Shown here piece after piece: positions 52,824 to 64,000 of a stretch of DNA of 64,000 nucleotides. The position numbers and the translations under genes were made by a program. The DNA lies in assembly GCA_033398695.1 (NCBI GenBank), contig CM065804.1, forward strand, positions 124,987,501 to 125,051,500, read 5' to 3'. The notes below the pieces were generated by a model. The model ran no database searches. It was not told where the DNA came from and was given only the letters and a program-made list of their open reading frames with translations. Source of the DNA: Orobanche coerulescens (Eukaryota; Streptophyta; Magnoliopsida; Lamiales; Orobanchaceae). Position 1 is the stretch's first letter. Each line of letters begins with the position of its first letter.

Positions 52824-53249
52824 TTAGAATATGTGGTGCATTAAATCCATAAATGCTGCCAGCGCGTTGGTCAATCCAAAAGGCATCACCACGAATTCAT
52901 AATGACCATACCTAGTTTGAAAGGCGGTCTTAGGTATGTTATTCTCTTTAATCCTCAATTGGCAATATCCTTGTTGAAGATCGAACTTCGAGTAGATTGT
53001 TGCTCCTTGGAGTTGGTCAAATAGCTCGTCGATTCTTGGAAGTTGATACTTGTTCTTAACAATAATGTTGTTAAGTTCTCGATAATTAATGCACAATCTT
53101 AGCGTGACATATTTCTTCTTTACGAATAGCACTGGTGCTCCCCAAGGAGATATCCTCGGTCGGACAAATCTAACCTCTAGCAATTTATGCAACTGAACCT
53201 TTAGTTCTTGCAGTTCCAGTGGGGCCATTCGATACGGCGTCTGTAACAC
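52824..53249 (-). pseudogene. gypsy M reverse transcriptase N-terminal part
   Basis: 141 residues; the first few are read from the LTR-D flank, then [60 protein letters not shown] and [20 protein letters not shown]. It is the direct upstream neighbour of the FIND block. The solo LTR-D is inserted in the codons just before PYRMAP. Confidence 0.9.
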
Positions 53250-55511
53250 CCCCGATATATTCAGGAATATTACAGCGCCGTAAATCCTTTACATAAGAAT
53301 TTACAAGGCTGAAGAAATGAAAAGACAATAACAGATACCAATTTATGAAATTACTGAAATTAAAATACAACATTTCTGGTTCAATACCGAGAATACAAAT
53401 ATCCAAACGAAGAATTATTAATACATCACCAAAATCCAAACATCACAAACTGACGACGTACTTGAGTACTTATTAAAAATAACCAAACACAGACAATTAA
53501 ACCCGGTCGGAACATCACTCTGCACCCTCGTCGTCGTGCAACTCCAGTGGATGTTTCCCCGCTCTCCTGGATCCTGAACATAAACAAATGTTCACCCCCG
53601 AGGGGGTTAGCACAACGATGCTAGTACACGTACAATAATCATACAACAGTGATATAATCAACTATTATATCATAACAAGTTTCTCCAATGAGAAATAACA
53701 ACAACACGTATCACATCATAACAGTCTCAACATACTGATGGCATTCCAACGATCCAGCGCACACAGCTATAGATTCCCATGATGATCCCGTCGGACCAAC
53801 GCATGGTGGAACTACCTGTCCAACGATCCAGCGCACACAACTATAGATTCCCATGATGATTCCTGTCGGATCAACGCATGGTGGACATTTAATCACAACA
53901 CATAATACACAATACAATCACAATATAACTGTCATAATATAAACAATTCTAATTAGAGTACTTGCCTCGATTCGAAGACAAGAACAATACTTCCACGAAA
54001 ACAAAATACTCGAAGGCCACCCCTTCTATCAATCACGTAGCAAGCTCGAACCTTAACGCACGCTACACATCCTATGTAGCGTACGTTAAGGCTACTCGTT
54101 AGCGCACGCAAATACACACAGCCTAGCGTACGCTAACCATGTACGGTCAGTACCTCACTGATCAGCCGACTGACTCGCCTGATGACTTAATGCACACTAA
54201 GTTCCAATCGTGGTGTACGCTAAATATACCCGATAGCGCACGTTAATTCACATATCTTAGCGCACGCTAAGCGTGCATGACAGTTCACTGTTGGGCAGCA
54301 CACTAGTTCTAACGGTGATGAAATTTACGAACTCCTTAGGGATTAACGTACGTTATCCGTCTACATATCATGTTCATAACTTATGAAATGATCTTACGGA
54401 TTAAACAACTTTGAGATACAAGGATACATATAATCATCACAACACCATAATCCATCTTGATTACAATTCTCATGCGAAGTTTGGTGTTCTTAAGGTCGAC
54501 GCACTAGATTTCAATATCATCATTACATCCCGATTTAACTATGGAGATAAACTAACAATTCCAGCTTATAAGAAAGGATGCAATCTAAGATGATTCTTTC
54601 TTAAGTCCTTATAACCAAAAGTGATATCATCTCCAAGTTTATGATCAACAGAACAACATAATTCATACGGATAATCATCTTCAGAATGTTCCTCTCATCA
54701 CTTGACGTACTAAGATTCCAACTACGAGGTTCCAATGACAATATCATCAACATAAACATTCCAATCTTTTAAACATGATGTTTGTTGAATAATTCACCAA
54801 AGGAACTCAACATCTTGCTAGTATGATCATCTTATTTTTTTAGAACCCGAATCTAAGGCTGGAGATAGAATTAACATACCTTAATATGACAAAATCACTG
54901 AACCAAAAAGGTAGAATCCGACTCCGTTTGGTTGTATGCCACTCCAAGGTGGTACTCCACTTCAATGATCAATCACAAGAAATATCCAATATCCAATGAT
55001 CAAGTAGATGTGTTCTAAGTGTGTTTGAGGAGGATGAAATGCTCTCTGGACTATCAAGTACGAAGGTTACTCGAAGGAAATGAGAAGGAAATGGAGTGCT
55101 GTCCCTTATATAAAGTTTCTGCACACTAGCTAATTAGCGCACACTACATACCATTCTTAGCGCACACTAATAAGTGTTGACTCCAAAACTATCCAGGTTC
55201 ATCCGCGGGAATCTTATCTGGACCCATGTCCCGGCTGGCGCATGTGCTAGCCGCCTAGCTCAATAATTGATTGCCTAATGCACGCAAATCCTACATTCGT
55301 AGCGTGCGCTAGTTGTAGCCGATAGCGCGCGTTAAGCTACATTCTTAGCGTGCTATATCACGAGTTTGCATGAGAAATATGCATGTTGTTATACTTATGT
55401 ACAAGGGTACAAATGTGAGAAATAACATACTCCAATTATCGAGATCACAATTCCGAATAATACAGGGTTCAAATACAAATGAAATACATAATAATAAGTT
55501 CGGATATTACA
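53242..55511 (-). repeat. LTR-D, solo LTR of the intron gypsy family
   Basis: 2270 bp, TGTAACACCCCCGATATATT...TTCGGATATTACA, with a perfect 5-bp duplication GCGTC at 53237-53241 and 55512-55516. No internal region of its own is attached; both flanks are gypsy M pol. It is therefore a solo LTR left by LTR-LTR recombination. It lacks both hAT insertions found in LTR-B and keeps the doubled unit of about 70 bp seen in LTR-A. The TAGCGCACGCTA-type palindromes are present. Confidence 0.95.
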
Positions 55512-55516
55512 GCGTC

Positions 55517-55940
55517 CTACCCACAAGTGCCTTTCTTGGCAAGATATCAATGTTAAATTCAACTTCCCTATCAGGAGGTAGGGAAGTAAGTTCAACGGGA
55601 AAGACATCAGGGTATTCTAATACTACTGGTATAGCTTCAATCTCCATCTTGCTCTTGGGTTTGTTGATGACAAATGCCAAATACCCGTTGCTCCTTTTGA
55701 GATAGCCCTTCTCGCCTTTGTAGCTGATATGGTCGGGGCCACATTAACTCTAGCGTTCCCATGTAGTTTAATTACTAGGTGGTCGGGTTTGTAGAATCGA
55801 ACTATCTTAGAGTGGCAAGCGAGTTGCTCATAGTGTTTAGATAGCCAATTCATCCCAAGTATGAGGTCATACTCAAGTATGGGGAGAAGAATTAGGTCGG
55901 CAGGAAAACAATGACCTTTAACTATTACTTCACAATCCCT
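55517..55940 (-). pseudogene. gypsy M protease-RT linker and protease C-part
   Basis: ORF 55853-55623 has MNWLSKHYEQLACHSKIVRF then KPDHLVIKLHGN, the part after the DLILGMNWL motif. The preceding frame 56110-55940 encodes a region reading LLDPGLSHSF, so the protease active site is DPG rather than DS/TG. Downstream, on the minus strand, 55620-55517 includes the FPVEL-type linker before RT. Many frame breaks. Confidence 0.7.
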
Positions 55941-56199
55941 AAATACTGAATCCGTTTCTCAGCTTGCACCCATATATGTGGATACTTATAGGCTTAGAAG
56001 TAGTGATTCCATGCAGATGTTCAATTTTTATGCATAATGGGGTGCAACAAAAGAATGCGATAATCCTGGATCTAACAAAGCAAGCAGAGTGGTTTGACAC
56101 AAGAAATGTACCTTCCACCATGTCCGTTGCATTAGGAGCTTCTTGACCGGCTAAGGCAAAAACTCTTGCTAGTGCCTTCCACTTGCTGCTCTTGCGATC

Positions 56200-56990
56200 A
56201 TCTTGCTTAGCCACATTTCTCTGCTTGTTGCTGCCTGGTGCCTCCCACTTTGGGCATTGGATGTTGATTATCTTCACAATGTAAGCATCTCCCTTGTTTA
56301 TTCCAATAGTCCACAGATTTATGTCCCATTTTATTGCAGTGAGAACATGGCGACAGGTTATTCACAAGTCTCTCTCTGGCGTTTTTTCCAGTACTCTTGC
56401 ATTGTAATTTCTGGGGTGGTCTGAAAGATTGATATGATGTAGATCTCTTGAATTTCCCACCTGCGATCCTTCTCTTGTCCCAACCGGGCCATTTCGCTCT
56501 CAATTCGGCTTGTAGCCTTGACTACTTCTGTCATGGTCGTCACTCTTACTGGCAGCAAGCTCTGCTGTAGAGCAAACCTGAAACCTCGCGTAAACTTGTA
56601 CAGTCTGTCCTTCTCTGTGCTCACTAGTCCTGGCGCGTACTGAGAGTCGATTGAATTGAGACTCCTACTGGGATATAGTCGTTGCCCCTTGCTTAAGATG
56701 GTAGAACTTGTCACGTCGAGCTTTACAAGCGGCCTGAGATATGTACTGGTCACGGAAAGCCTTTACGAAGTTCTCCCATGTTTAGTAAGTAGCTTTCCTT
56801 GTCCACTTCTCATTGGTATCTCTCCACCAGTTGTGAGCCGTTGACTCCAATCAAAAAGTCGTTAGTGTTAACTTTTGTTCCACTGAGTATGCAGATTAGC
56901 AATGATGCTTTCTCTCATCTCAAGCCAGTGTTCGGATTTATGGTCATCAGGTTCACCGAAGAAGGTAGGGGAATTAAATCGGGGAAATCG
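56200..56990 (-). pseudogene. gypsy M gag (middle and zinc knuckle)
   Basis: Overlapping frames 56753-56358 (RLYKFTRGFRFALQQSLLPV, TTMTEVVKATSRIESEMARL) and 56503-56207 (CSHCNKMGHKSVDYW, a CCHC-like knuckle with the last Cys replaced by Trp/Tyr context, then CLHC). The order and composition match gypsy gag; stops split it. Confidence 0.78.
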
Positions 56991-56999
56991 TTCTAGAAC

Positions 57000-57182
57000 T
57001 CAATCATGTGGTACAGGTACGTTCGGGTTTGGAGCAATATGTTGTTGCAGGCAGGTTACCAATTGGGCGATTGCCTGAGTAGTGTTATTATCTCCTTGGA
57101 ATATATTTCCATCTCCATTATGTAGCTCTTCGTTGTCATCACGTTGGGCACGAGGGCTTCCACGTCCACGACGTTCAGCCAT
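57000..57182 (-). pseudogene. gypsy M gag start
   Basis: 60 residues from MAERRGRGSPRAQRDDNEEL to QAIAQLVTCLQQHIAP. The ATG at 57182-57180 is 4 bp from the edge of LTR-E (57187). An Arg-rich gag N-terminus is usual for this clade. It is cut downstream by a frame break. Confidence 0.82.
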
Positions 57183-57186
57183 CTAT

Positions 57187-59375
57187 TGTAACACCCCAAG
57201 ATATTCGGAGTATATTACAGCGCCGTGGACCCCTATATGGGACCCACCAGGCTACAACAGCGAACACCCCTCGACTAACCATCTCGGTTAGCGAGGAAGC
57301 ACAATCAAATAATACATCACATGAAAATACACCTGGAGCAACCGACTAAATGAGTAACAATCGACAGTGTAGCAATTTAAAATAATACAACACGGAGTTT
57401 GAATTTGAAAAGCCTAAGTACTCGCGAGTACGCAGTATCGATTTATAAATATAGGAAACAACCATATCGAAGTGGACAAAAGAAATAAGTAGACCCAACC
57501 GCACATGTCAACGACCACGGCCAACATCCTCGTCGTCCCAGAGCTCGCTCGTCCGGATGATCATAACCTGAAATCCATAACAAGAATTTCCCCATAACGG
57601 GTCCCCATAGGGGTTAGCAATTACGCTAGTACAAGTAATCAAGGCAAACCAATCGCTTACACATTTCATAGTACATGCACCAATATCATTTCAAAAATCA
57701 AAACCAGACATGTCTTTTCCAGAAACAAACAGTCAAACAATTTGCCTAGGACCGGGATGAAACCACGAATCCCACCCGAGGCCTCTAAAGACCCTCCCGA
57801 GCTGGCCATTTCATAAAACAAATCACGCACAGGCATTGCCTAGGACCGAGACGAAGCCACGAATCCCACCCGAGGCCTCTAATGACCCTCTCGAGCTGGC
57901 TAGCGAAACAAACTCATGAATCCAGAGTGAAGTCATAGATTCCCCCGAGGCCCCGTCGGACCCTCCCAGGGTGAGCAAAGCACACACAATATACATTACC
58001 ATTTCACGTTAAGCATAAAGGTTTCCAAAAATACTTGCCTTGAATAATTGACGACGCAACGAACGGAAAGGAAAGTCACCAACGAACGCTAGGAACCAAC
58101 GAAACCGAACCTAACGATTCGAAGAATACAATCACAACCATTTCTAAATGAATACGGAATTGGAATACACCTGAAAACCCGCCTACTATTCATGTATATT
58201 CGTATATAAACAACAACGAGGGTGGACCACAACCAATCCCTCTCGATTCCGCAAAAACTACGAAATATACCATGAATCCGTAGGGAAACTAAGAATACCA
58301 ACAAGATTAATCATATTCATCATGAATCCACCAACAAAACGGAACGGATCGGAAGAAAATCCCAAAACCCCCAAATCGCCCAAAAGTAGGGTTCTAAGAG
58401 ATTTACCTTGGATTGAGGATGAAGAACACAAGTAGGTGTTGTTAATCTACTTCAAAAATTCAAGGTAGAGGATGCCTGAAATAATCGAAGGGAAGGATCG
58501 CTAGGAAATCGCCTGGAGAAGCTCTGCGTCGCGGAGAGGGGAAGAAATGAAAATGATATGTTCATCTGGGTCAACTCCCTGGTTTATATAGCCAGGGAGT
58601 GTTAGCGCGCGCTAATCCTCAAGGTTAGCGTGCGCTAACGGGATAAAATTACGAGCCAAGCGATTAGCGTCGATCCGGTGAGCGGACTTACGGCGTTAGC
58701 GTGCGCTACTCGAGACGTAGCGTGCGCTAAAAACCTCTCGGTAGCGCGCGCTATCGACCAATAGCGTGCGCTTCCTGGACATCAGTCGAGTCCAGAAGCT
58801 AACTGTCCACTACTCACCTGACCCGTTAGCGTGCGCTACCATACAAGCGTAGCGTGCGCTAACTGGCACCTGACCGAGTTCAGTAGTAAACTGTCCAGTA
58901 CTGGACACTCACGCTAACGCACGCTACCGGGCATCATCAGCGTGCGCTAGCCTCCCGACATTAGCGTGCACTAGTCTACGTAGCGTACGCTAATACGCCA
59001 GTCCAGAAGGCTGGAAAATAGCACTGCCACTCCCAGGGCTAACTCGCTAGCGCGCGCTACGAAACAAACGTAGCGTGCGCTACTAAGGGACCCCTAGCGT
59101 GCGCTATGCAGAAAAGATAGCGTGTGCTAGGTACGAAATATGAACGGTCCAAAATGCCGGAATGTGAACGAAACACCATACGGAACATCTCAACTGGCAT
59201 CATAACGTAGAATGGATCCACGACAACCCCGAAACGGCGGTTCCGCACAACAATAACGGGAATCAAATCAATAGATAATAGGAAAGATACACTGAAAGAT
59301 ACACGAGGGTCACTACTATCGGAAAATACGACAAAAAGGAAAAATACAAGGGGAAGAAAAAATGCGGATATTACA
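57187..59375 (-). repeat. LTR-E, 3' LTR of gypsy R (2189 bp)
   Basis: TGTAACACCCCAAGATATTC...AATGCGGATATTACA. On its right the minus-strand polypurine-like run (TTTTAGAGGGGTAGAA) precedes the LTR, so this is the 3' LTR. The left flank TCTAT (57182-57186) should be one half of the 5-bp duplication; the other lies outside the window. Its ends resemble the A-D family but the body differs. It holds a dense palindrome array (58600-59130). Confidence 0.9.
58600..59132. repeat. Array of TAGCGYRCGCTA palindromes in LTR-E
   Basis: About 16 copies of TAGCGTGCGCTA or TAGCGCGCGCTA-type 12-mers, each nearly self-complementary, at irregular spacing. They lie upstream of or within the probable promoter part of the LTR. 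Shorter sets of the same motif occur in LTR-B, C and D. Confidence 0.85.
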
Positions 59376-59410
59376 TTCTACCCCTCTAAAAACAAGTTTC
59401 GTCCCGAAAC

Positions 59411-61765
59411 TTAAGAAACAAACAACTCAGGGTACCTAGCGCGCATGCTATCCTCGGTTTCCCAAGTTGCCTCCTCGACACCGTGCCTCGACCACTGCAC
59501 CTTGACCAAAGGGATGGTCTTATGCCTCAGTCGTTTCTCCCGATGCTCTAAAATCTTCAAAGGACGTTCCTCAAAAGTAATATCCTCGGCGACATCAATC
59601 TCCCCATAATCGATGATGTGACTAGGATCCGGGACATATTTCCTCAGCTGGGAAACATGAAAAATGCTATGAACATGACTCAGGGCCGGGGGCAACGCCA
59701 AACGGTATGCCAACCCACCGACTCGCTCGAGAATCTCGAAGGGTCCGATAAATCTCGGACTCAACTTCCCCTTTTTCCCGAAGCGGATAATTCCCCTCGT
59801 CGGCGACACCTTCAGCAAAACGTGGTCTCCCACCTCGAATTCTAAAGGTCGACGACGGACATCGGCATAGGACTTCTGTCGGCTCTGGGCAGTTAACATT
59901 CGTTCCCGAATCAATTCTATCTTCCGCCTCGTCTCTAAAACGACATCCGGTTCGGTCCCGACCAAATCGAACGCCTCATTCCAACAAATCGGCGATCGAC
60001 AACGCCGCCCGTAGAGCGCCTCATACAGTGCCATCCAAATCGTCGCGTGCCAACTATTGTTGTACGTGAATTCGATTAATGGCAATTGCTCCTCCCAGTC
60101 ATTACTCCAATCGAGAGCACAAGCACGCAACATGTCCTCGAATGTCTGGATAGTGCGTTCCGACTGTCCATCTGACTGGGGATGAAAAGAGGTACTGAAA
60201 TGCAAACGGGTACCCAACGCCTTATGCACCGCCTGCCAAAAGTGCGATACGAAACGGCCATCACGATCCGAAACAATAGACTTCGGAGTACCGTGAAGCC
60301 TCACAATATGCGTGATAAACACACGAGCCAACTTTTCTGGACCCCAAGTGTCCTTGATGCCCAGAAAATGTGCCGACTTGGTCATACGATCAACAATCAC
60401 CCATACCATATTCATGCCCGACCTCGATCTCGGCAAACTCGTAACGAAATCCATCGATATATCTTCCCATTTCCATTCTGGAACGGGAAGTGACTGCAAT
60501 AACCCGGCCGGTCGCTGATACTCGATTTTGACCTGCTGACAAGTCAAACATCTCGCTACAAACTGTGCGACCTCCTCCTTCATATCATTCCACCAGAAAT
60601 TCCTCCTCAGGTCCTTGTACATCTTACTCGAACCAGGATGAACGGAATAAGGTGTAGCATGTGCCTCACGCAAAATACTATGTCTCAACTCTGAGTCGTT
60701 CGGCACACAAAGCCGACTCCGAAATCTCAAAACACCATCTTCGTGAATCACAAACCCAGGAGACTTTCCCTTAAGAACGTTCTCTCGGATTTGAGTAATC
60801 ATCGGATCCTCTAATTGCTTCAGCTTAATTTCATCGATCAAAGACGACGAAATCTCTAAAGAATGCTTTTGCTCGACAGCTCCAGGCAACAAAACCTCAA
60901 CATCTAACTCGATCAAAGCCCACCGAAGCTCAGACTGAGATGTAAGGATCTCAAGCGTTCGCAACGCAATCGGTTTCCGACTCAAGGCATCGGCCACGAC
61001 GTTCGCCTTGCCCGGATGATAAAGGATTTCGAGGTCATAATCCTTAATCAGCTCTAACCACCTCCTCTGCCTCATATTCAACTCCCGCTGAGTAAATATG
61101 TATTTCAGGCTCTTATGATCGGTAAAAATCTGACATGTAGAGCCGAAAAGATAGTGACGCCAGATCTTGAGCGCAAAAACAACTGCCGCTAACTCCAAAT
61201 CATGAGTAGGGTAGTTCAGCTCATACGGCCTCAACTGTCTCGACGCAAAGGCAATGGTCTTGCCGTGCTGCATCAATACGCACCCAAGACCCTGACCCGA
61301 AGCATCACTATAAATGGCGAACCCATCGTTGCCACATGGCAACGCCAAAACCGGGGCTGAAGTCAAACGCTTCTTCAGTTCCTCAAAACTTGAATGCCTC
61401 TCGTCATTCCAGACGAACTTCTCGGATTTCTGGAGCAACTGTGTAAGCGGCCGAGCTAGTTTTGAGAAACCCTCGACGAACCTACGGTAGTAGCCAGCCA
61501 AACCCAAGAAACTACGGACCTCTTTCACATTCGTGGGCGGTGCCCAATCCAATACTGCCTCAATTTTCTGCGGATCCACACGAACTCCCTCGGCTGAAAT
61601 CACGTGACCTAAAAACATCACTTCCTTCAGCCAGAACTCACATTTCGAGAACTTCACATAGAGTTGCTCGGTCCTCAAAATGTCTAACACTATCCGCAAA
61701 TGATGGGCATGCTCTTCCTCATTCCTCGAATAGATAAGAATATAAATCGATAGCAATGACGACAT
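59411..61765 (-). CDS. gypsy R: RT thumb, RNase H, integrase, chromodomain-like end
   Basis: 784 residues. RT end ([20 protein letters not shown], 48-67), RNase H ([20 protein letters not shown], 151-170; [11 protein letters not shown], 214-224; ADALSRKP, 258-265), integrase zinc site H369, H376, C406, C409 and triad D439, D500, E536 (35 residues between the last two), [13 protein letters not shown], and the end [19 protein letters not shown], chromodomain-like. The N-terminal [15 protein letters not shown] is a shifted reading through the damaged RT box; true RT begins in the ORF at 61719. The stop is 35 bp from the LTR, as expected. Confidence 0.94.
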   Translation of the reverse strand: MSSLLSIYILIYSRNEEEHAHHLRIVLDILRTEQLYVKFSKCEFWLKEVMFLGHVISAEGVRVDPQKIEAVLDWAPPTNVKEVRSFLGLAGYYRRFVEGFSKLARPLTQLLQKSEKFVWNDERHSSFEELKKRLTSAPVLALPCGNDGFAIYSDASGQGLGCVLMQHGKTIAFASRQLRPYELNYPTHDLELAAVVFALKIWRHYLFGSTCQIFTDHKSLKYIFTQRELNMRQRRWLELIKDYDLEILYHPGKANVVADALSRKPIALRTLEILTSQSELRWALIELDVEVLLPGAVEQKHSLEISSSLIDEIKLKQLEDPMITQIRENVLKGKSPGFVIHEDGVLRFRSRLCVPNDSELRHSILREAHATPYSVHPGSSKMYKDLRRNFWWNDMKEEVAQFVARCLTCQQVKIEYQRPAGLLQSLPVPEWKWEDISMDFVTSLPRSRSGMNMVWVIVDRMTKSAHFLGIKDTWGPEKLARVFITHIVRLHGTPKSIVSDRDGRFVSHFWQAVHKALGTRLHFSTSFHPQSDGQSERTIQTFEDMLRACALDWSNDWEEQLPLIEFTYNNSWHATIWMALYEALYGRRCRSPICWNEAFDLVGTEPDVVLETRRKIELIRERMLTAQSRQKSYADVRRRPLEFEVGDHVLLKVSPTRGIIRFGKKGKLSPRFIGPFEILERVGGLAYRLALPPALSHVHSIFHVSQLRKYVPDPSHIIDYGEIDVAEDITFEERPLKILEHREKRLRHKTIPLVKVQWSRHGVEEATWETEDSMRARYPELFVS

Positions 61766-62837
61766 ACTTATCCAAATACTCGATAAAGACTTTGTTCATC
61801 AATTGCATGAACACCGCCGGCGCATTAGTTAACCCGAAAGGCATAACTACAAACTCGTAATGTCCGTATCTCGTCCAAAAAGCCGTTTTCGGCACGTCGG
61901 ACTCTCTCACCCGAAGCTGATAGTACCCCGATTTCAAATCAATCTTCGAGAATACTGCAGCTCCCTGCAACTGGTCAAACAAGTCATCAATTCTCGGCAA
62001 GGGATACTTATTCTTGATGGTCACCTTGTTTAGTTCGCGATAGTCGATACACAAACGTAGTGAACCATCCTTCTTCCGCACAAACAGGACCGGTGCGCCC
62101 CAAGGCGAGGCGCTCGGTCGAACATACCCCGACTCAAGAAGCTCGCTCAACTGCTTCTTTAATTCTGTCATCTCTGAAGGTGCCATACGATACGGAGCCT
62201 TAGAAATCGGAGCCGCGCCCGGCTCTAACTCTATAGCAAACTCAACCTCACGATCCGGTGGCAATCCCGGTAACTCGTCAGGAAATACATCAGGAAACTC
62301 ACTAATGACTGGAATCGACGAAAGCTCGACTCCACCATCCTCCGCCCTCAAGGCGTAGCACCAATAACCAGTACACCCCTTTCGTAGGAGTCTCATCGCC
62401 TTCAAGGCGTTAATAACAAACTTCTGATTTCCCCTCCTTCGCCCCGCGAAGGAGTGCTCGGTGCCATCCTCGGCTAACATGGTGATGATCCTCGTGCGGT
62501 AGTTCATGATTGCGCCATGCCGCTCGAGCCAATCATCCCCGAGAATCAAATCCTCACCCTCGATGCTCACGACAATGAGATTAGAGAGCCAAGCCCTCTC
62601 ACAGATAAACACAGAACAGTCCCGGACCTCTCGATCACCCACAATTCTATCACCGCTAGGAAGTTTAACGATGAAAGGCTCGCAAGGTGACAAACAGTCG
62701 AGACTCAAACGGCGTACACACTCTAGAGAAATGAATGAATGCGTAGCACCCAAATCGAAAAGCACACTGACAGGATGGGAATGGATATGAACGGTACCTG
62801 TCGCCACAGTAGCTGCTGGATCATCGGCCCTCCTCAT
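61719..62837 (-). CDS. gypsy R protease and reverse transcriptase (to the broken FIDD box)
   Basis: 372 residues: protease [20 protein letters not shown] (24-43), where the catalytic triplet reads DLG instead of [43 protein letters not shown] with [60 protein letters not shown] and [20 protein letters not shown]. It ends [19 protein letters not shown] because a small deletion hits the catalytic Asp pair and shifts frame. Confidence 0.93.
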   Translation of the reverse strand: MRRADDPAATVATGTVHIHSHPVSVLFDLGATHSFISLECVRRLSLDCLSPCEPFIVKLPSGDRIVGDREVRDCSVFICERAWLSNLIVVSIEGEDLILGDDWLERHGAIMNYRTRIITMLAEDGTEHSFAGRRRGNQKFVINALKAMRLLRKGCTGYWCYALRAEDGGVELSSIPVISEFPDVFPDELPGLPPDREVEFAIELEPGAAPISKAPYRMAPSEMTELKKQLSELLESGYVRPSASPWGAPVLFVRKKDGSLRLCIDYRELNKVTIKNKYPLPRIDDLFDQLQGAAVFSKIDLKSGYYQLRVRESDVPKTAFWTRYGHYEFVVMPFGLTNAPAVFMQLMNKVFIEYLDKYVVIAIDLYSYLFEE

Positions 62838-63059
62838 CTCATAGATACGCGGTCGGGCGAGCCGACACCGGAAGCTCCTCCCCTAGCGGTGACCCCAGAC
62901 CCTACCTCGACCGGCACTCTGAGGTGGCGTAATATCAAATGAGCCCTGGTTCACACTTGGCTCCAAAGGTCTTTGGAAAAGAAGCCCGAGCACCAAGAAG
63001 CTTTCTTACCCGCTCACAAAGAAGGCCTTGTGGCCCGGCCCGACCACAAGTGTGACAAG
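62838..63059 (-). pseudogene. gypsy R zinc-knuckle region
   Basis: On the minus strand 63120-62990 reads KCFNRGEPAIEPECPRPP then LTCHTCGRAGPQGLLCERVR, two degenerate CCHC-like knuckles: the usual GH is GE or GP. The frames change here relative to gag and protease, so this stretch carries indels. Confidence 0.65.
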
Positions 63060-64000
63060 TTAGAGGCGGACGAGGACACTCCGGTTCGATGGCCGGCTCA
63101 CCGCGATTAAAGCATTTGGCATCCCGAGCGGAGGCACCGCGATGCCGATAGCCCCGGAGAAGCGAGCCGAATTACCTCCGGGAATATTCACAGATCGAGA
63201 CCTGGCGACCTCCACCTCTCTGTGACCGAAAAATTTCGCGGATTTACGCTTCTTACTCTCCCGAACCGCCCGCCTTGTCACCGACCTGTCATAGGCAAGA
63301 GCTCGAATCTGATAATCCTTCAGGGTAGTACAGACGAGTCCAGACATATAGTCCCGAATGGACAGTTTCATCCTCCTGGAAAAATGGAAAATTTTGTCGC
63401 TCTCAGCGACAACTTGGGTTTTCACATAGCCCAGCTCTTTGTTGAAATCAGCAATAGCTTGGGATACGGGAATATCCCGAGGTTGAGCATCGTAGAAAGC
63501 ATGGACTCGAGCCTGTCTAACTGGCCATGGGCAATATTCAGTCTCCATCAACTCCTGAAATTCGGCCCACGAAGCAACATGATCTTTGGGCCCAACGGCC
63601 TCCCACCAATCCGTAGCGTCCCCCGTGAGAAAGTACTGAGCAATAGGGACCTTACGGTCCTCGGGACAGTTGGTAGCAGTGAAGACTTTAGATATCTCCT
63701 TGATCCACCCTTCCCAGCCGATCGGGTCCGAAGCTCCCGAAAACTGAGGAGGATGTATCTTGATGACATCCTGTAGCCAGCGATCCGCTCCGCCCCGATT
63801 AGCATGAGCCTGATCAGGGTTCTGGACTACCTGAGCTATAGCCGCCATTTGGTTAACCATTTGCTGCATGACGGCCGCAATACCAAGGTCGGCGCGCTCC
63901 TGAGAAGAAGCATCACTGTGACGGTCACCGGTACTGTCGGCTCCCGAAGAATGCGACGTGGCCGCCCCACCGGCTGCCCCACGTCCTCGGCCGCATCCAC
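63060..64000 (-). CDS. gypsy R gag (N-terminus beyond the window)
   Basis: Open without a stop from the window edge: upstream of the Met at 63869 it reads GCGRGRGAAGGAATSHSSG, so the true start is right of 64000. Then MQQMVNQMAAIAQVVQ, DRWLQDVIKIHPPQFSGASD, GWIKEISKVFTATNCPEDRK, DATDWWEAVG, YCPWPVRQARVHAFYD, DYMSGLVCTTLKDYQIRALA. It ends at LVRL (63060) after a frame shift before the knuckle. Confidence 0.92.
   Translation of the reverse strand, partial: GCGRGRGAAGGAATSHSSGADSTGDRHSDASSQERADLGIAAVMQQMVNQMAAIAQVVQNPDQAHANRGGADRWLQDVIKIHPPQFSGASDPIGWEGWIKEISKVFTATNCPEDRKVPIAQYFLTGDATDWWEAVGPKDHVASWAEFQELMETEYCPWPVRQARVHAFYDAQPRDIPVSQAIADFNKELGYVKTQVVAESDKIFHFSRRMKLSIRDYMSGLVCTTLKDYQIRALAYDRSVTRRAVRESKKRKSAKFFGHREVEVARSRSVNIPGGNSARFSGAIGIAVPPLGMPNALIAVSRPSNRSVLVRL

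Larger units (their letters stand above)
40365..57186 (-). mobile_element. Ty3/gypsy element M, split by three later insertions
   Basis: The minus-strand order from 57182 down is gag, zinc knuckle, protease, RT, RNase H, integrase and GPY/F-like end (40481). It is interrupted by a solo LTR (53242-55511) and a CACTA element (41678-51694). Gypsy R sits 4 bp upstream of its gag ATG, so its own 5' LTR lies beyond the right edge of the window. The lineage is chromovirus-like by its [17 protein letters not shown] end. All frames are broken, and the RT catalytic box reads FIND. Confidence 0.85.
59376..64000 (-). mobile_element. Ty3/gypsy element R internal region (runs off the right edge)
   Basis: Continuous minus-strand gag (to 64000), zinc knuckle, protease, RT, RNase H, integrase and chromodomain-like end at 59411, followed by the polypurine tract and LTR-E. 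It is the best-preserved element, broken mainly at the RT box (61735-61765) and after gag (about 63060). The 5' LTR is outside the window. Confidence 0.92.

Overview
The window is nuclear DNA of a flowering plant, almost certainly a eudicot. The evidence is spliced plant-type exons with GT-AG introns, chromovirus-class Ty3/gypsy and Ty1/copia elements, CACTA and hAT DNA transposons, an RTE-type LINE, and exon pieces that read as plant phospholipase D-zeta and Raf-like kinase. I see no rRNA, tRNA, CRISPR or bacterial feature. The species cannot be fixed from the sequence.

Left half (1-33534): one host gene on the + strand, a tetratricopeptide-repeat (TPR, kinesin-light-chain-like) protein. Eight exons (2423-33534) join in phase and end at a TGA; the 5' exons lie left of the window. 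Its introns are filled with transposons. A 5'-truncated RTE LINE (1-2100) lies upstream. The first intron holds an hAT element (3669-8052, 8-bp duplication AAGATAAG) with a second hAT-type element inside it (4877-5834, duplication CTCTCAAT). Two small hAT-like elements follow, one carrying a nested third. The 18.7-kb intron (13580-32244) holds a tandem Ty3/gypsy composite (14579-31758) with three LTRs (A, B, C), bounded as a whole by the 5-bp duplication GAAAC. An hAT element in gag occurs in both repeat units, so it is older than the tandem structure. The longest ORFs of the large insertions are antisense to the host gene.

Middle (33535-40365): no gene. It holds an LTR-like segment with about 175-bp tandem repeats, a pogo-like remnant with a coding tail, a fold-back MITE and microsatellites.

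Right half (40365-64000): a nest of transposons around a minus-strand Ty3/gypsy element M. Its integrase is split by a 10-kb CACTA element (41678-51694, duplication TAT). Its pol is split by a solo LTR (53242-55511, duplication GCGTC) of the same family as the intron element. A second gypsy element R entered 4 bp upstream of its gag start; its 3' LTR is 57187-59375 and its body runs off the right edge. The CACTA element carries a copia element with 137-bp LTRs, an LTR fragment, and in-phase exon pieces with introns from two unrelated host genes: a phospholipase D-zeta-like gene and a Raf-like kinase lacking its activation segment. This host-gene capture and the tandem-LTR composite are the most interesting structures. 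All transposon coding regions seen here are broken by stops, frameshifts or catalytic-site damage.
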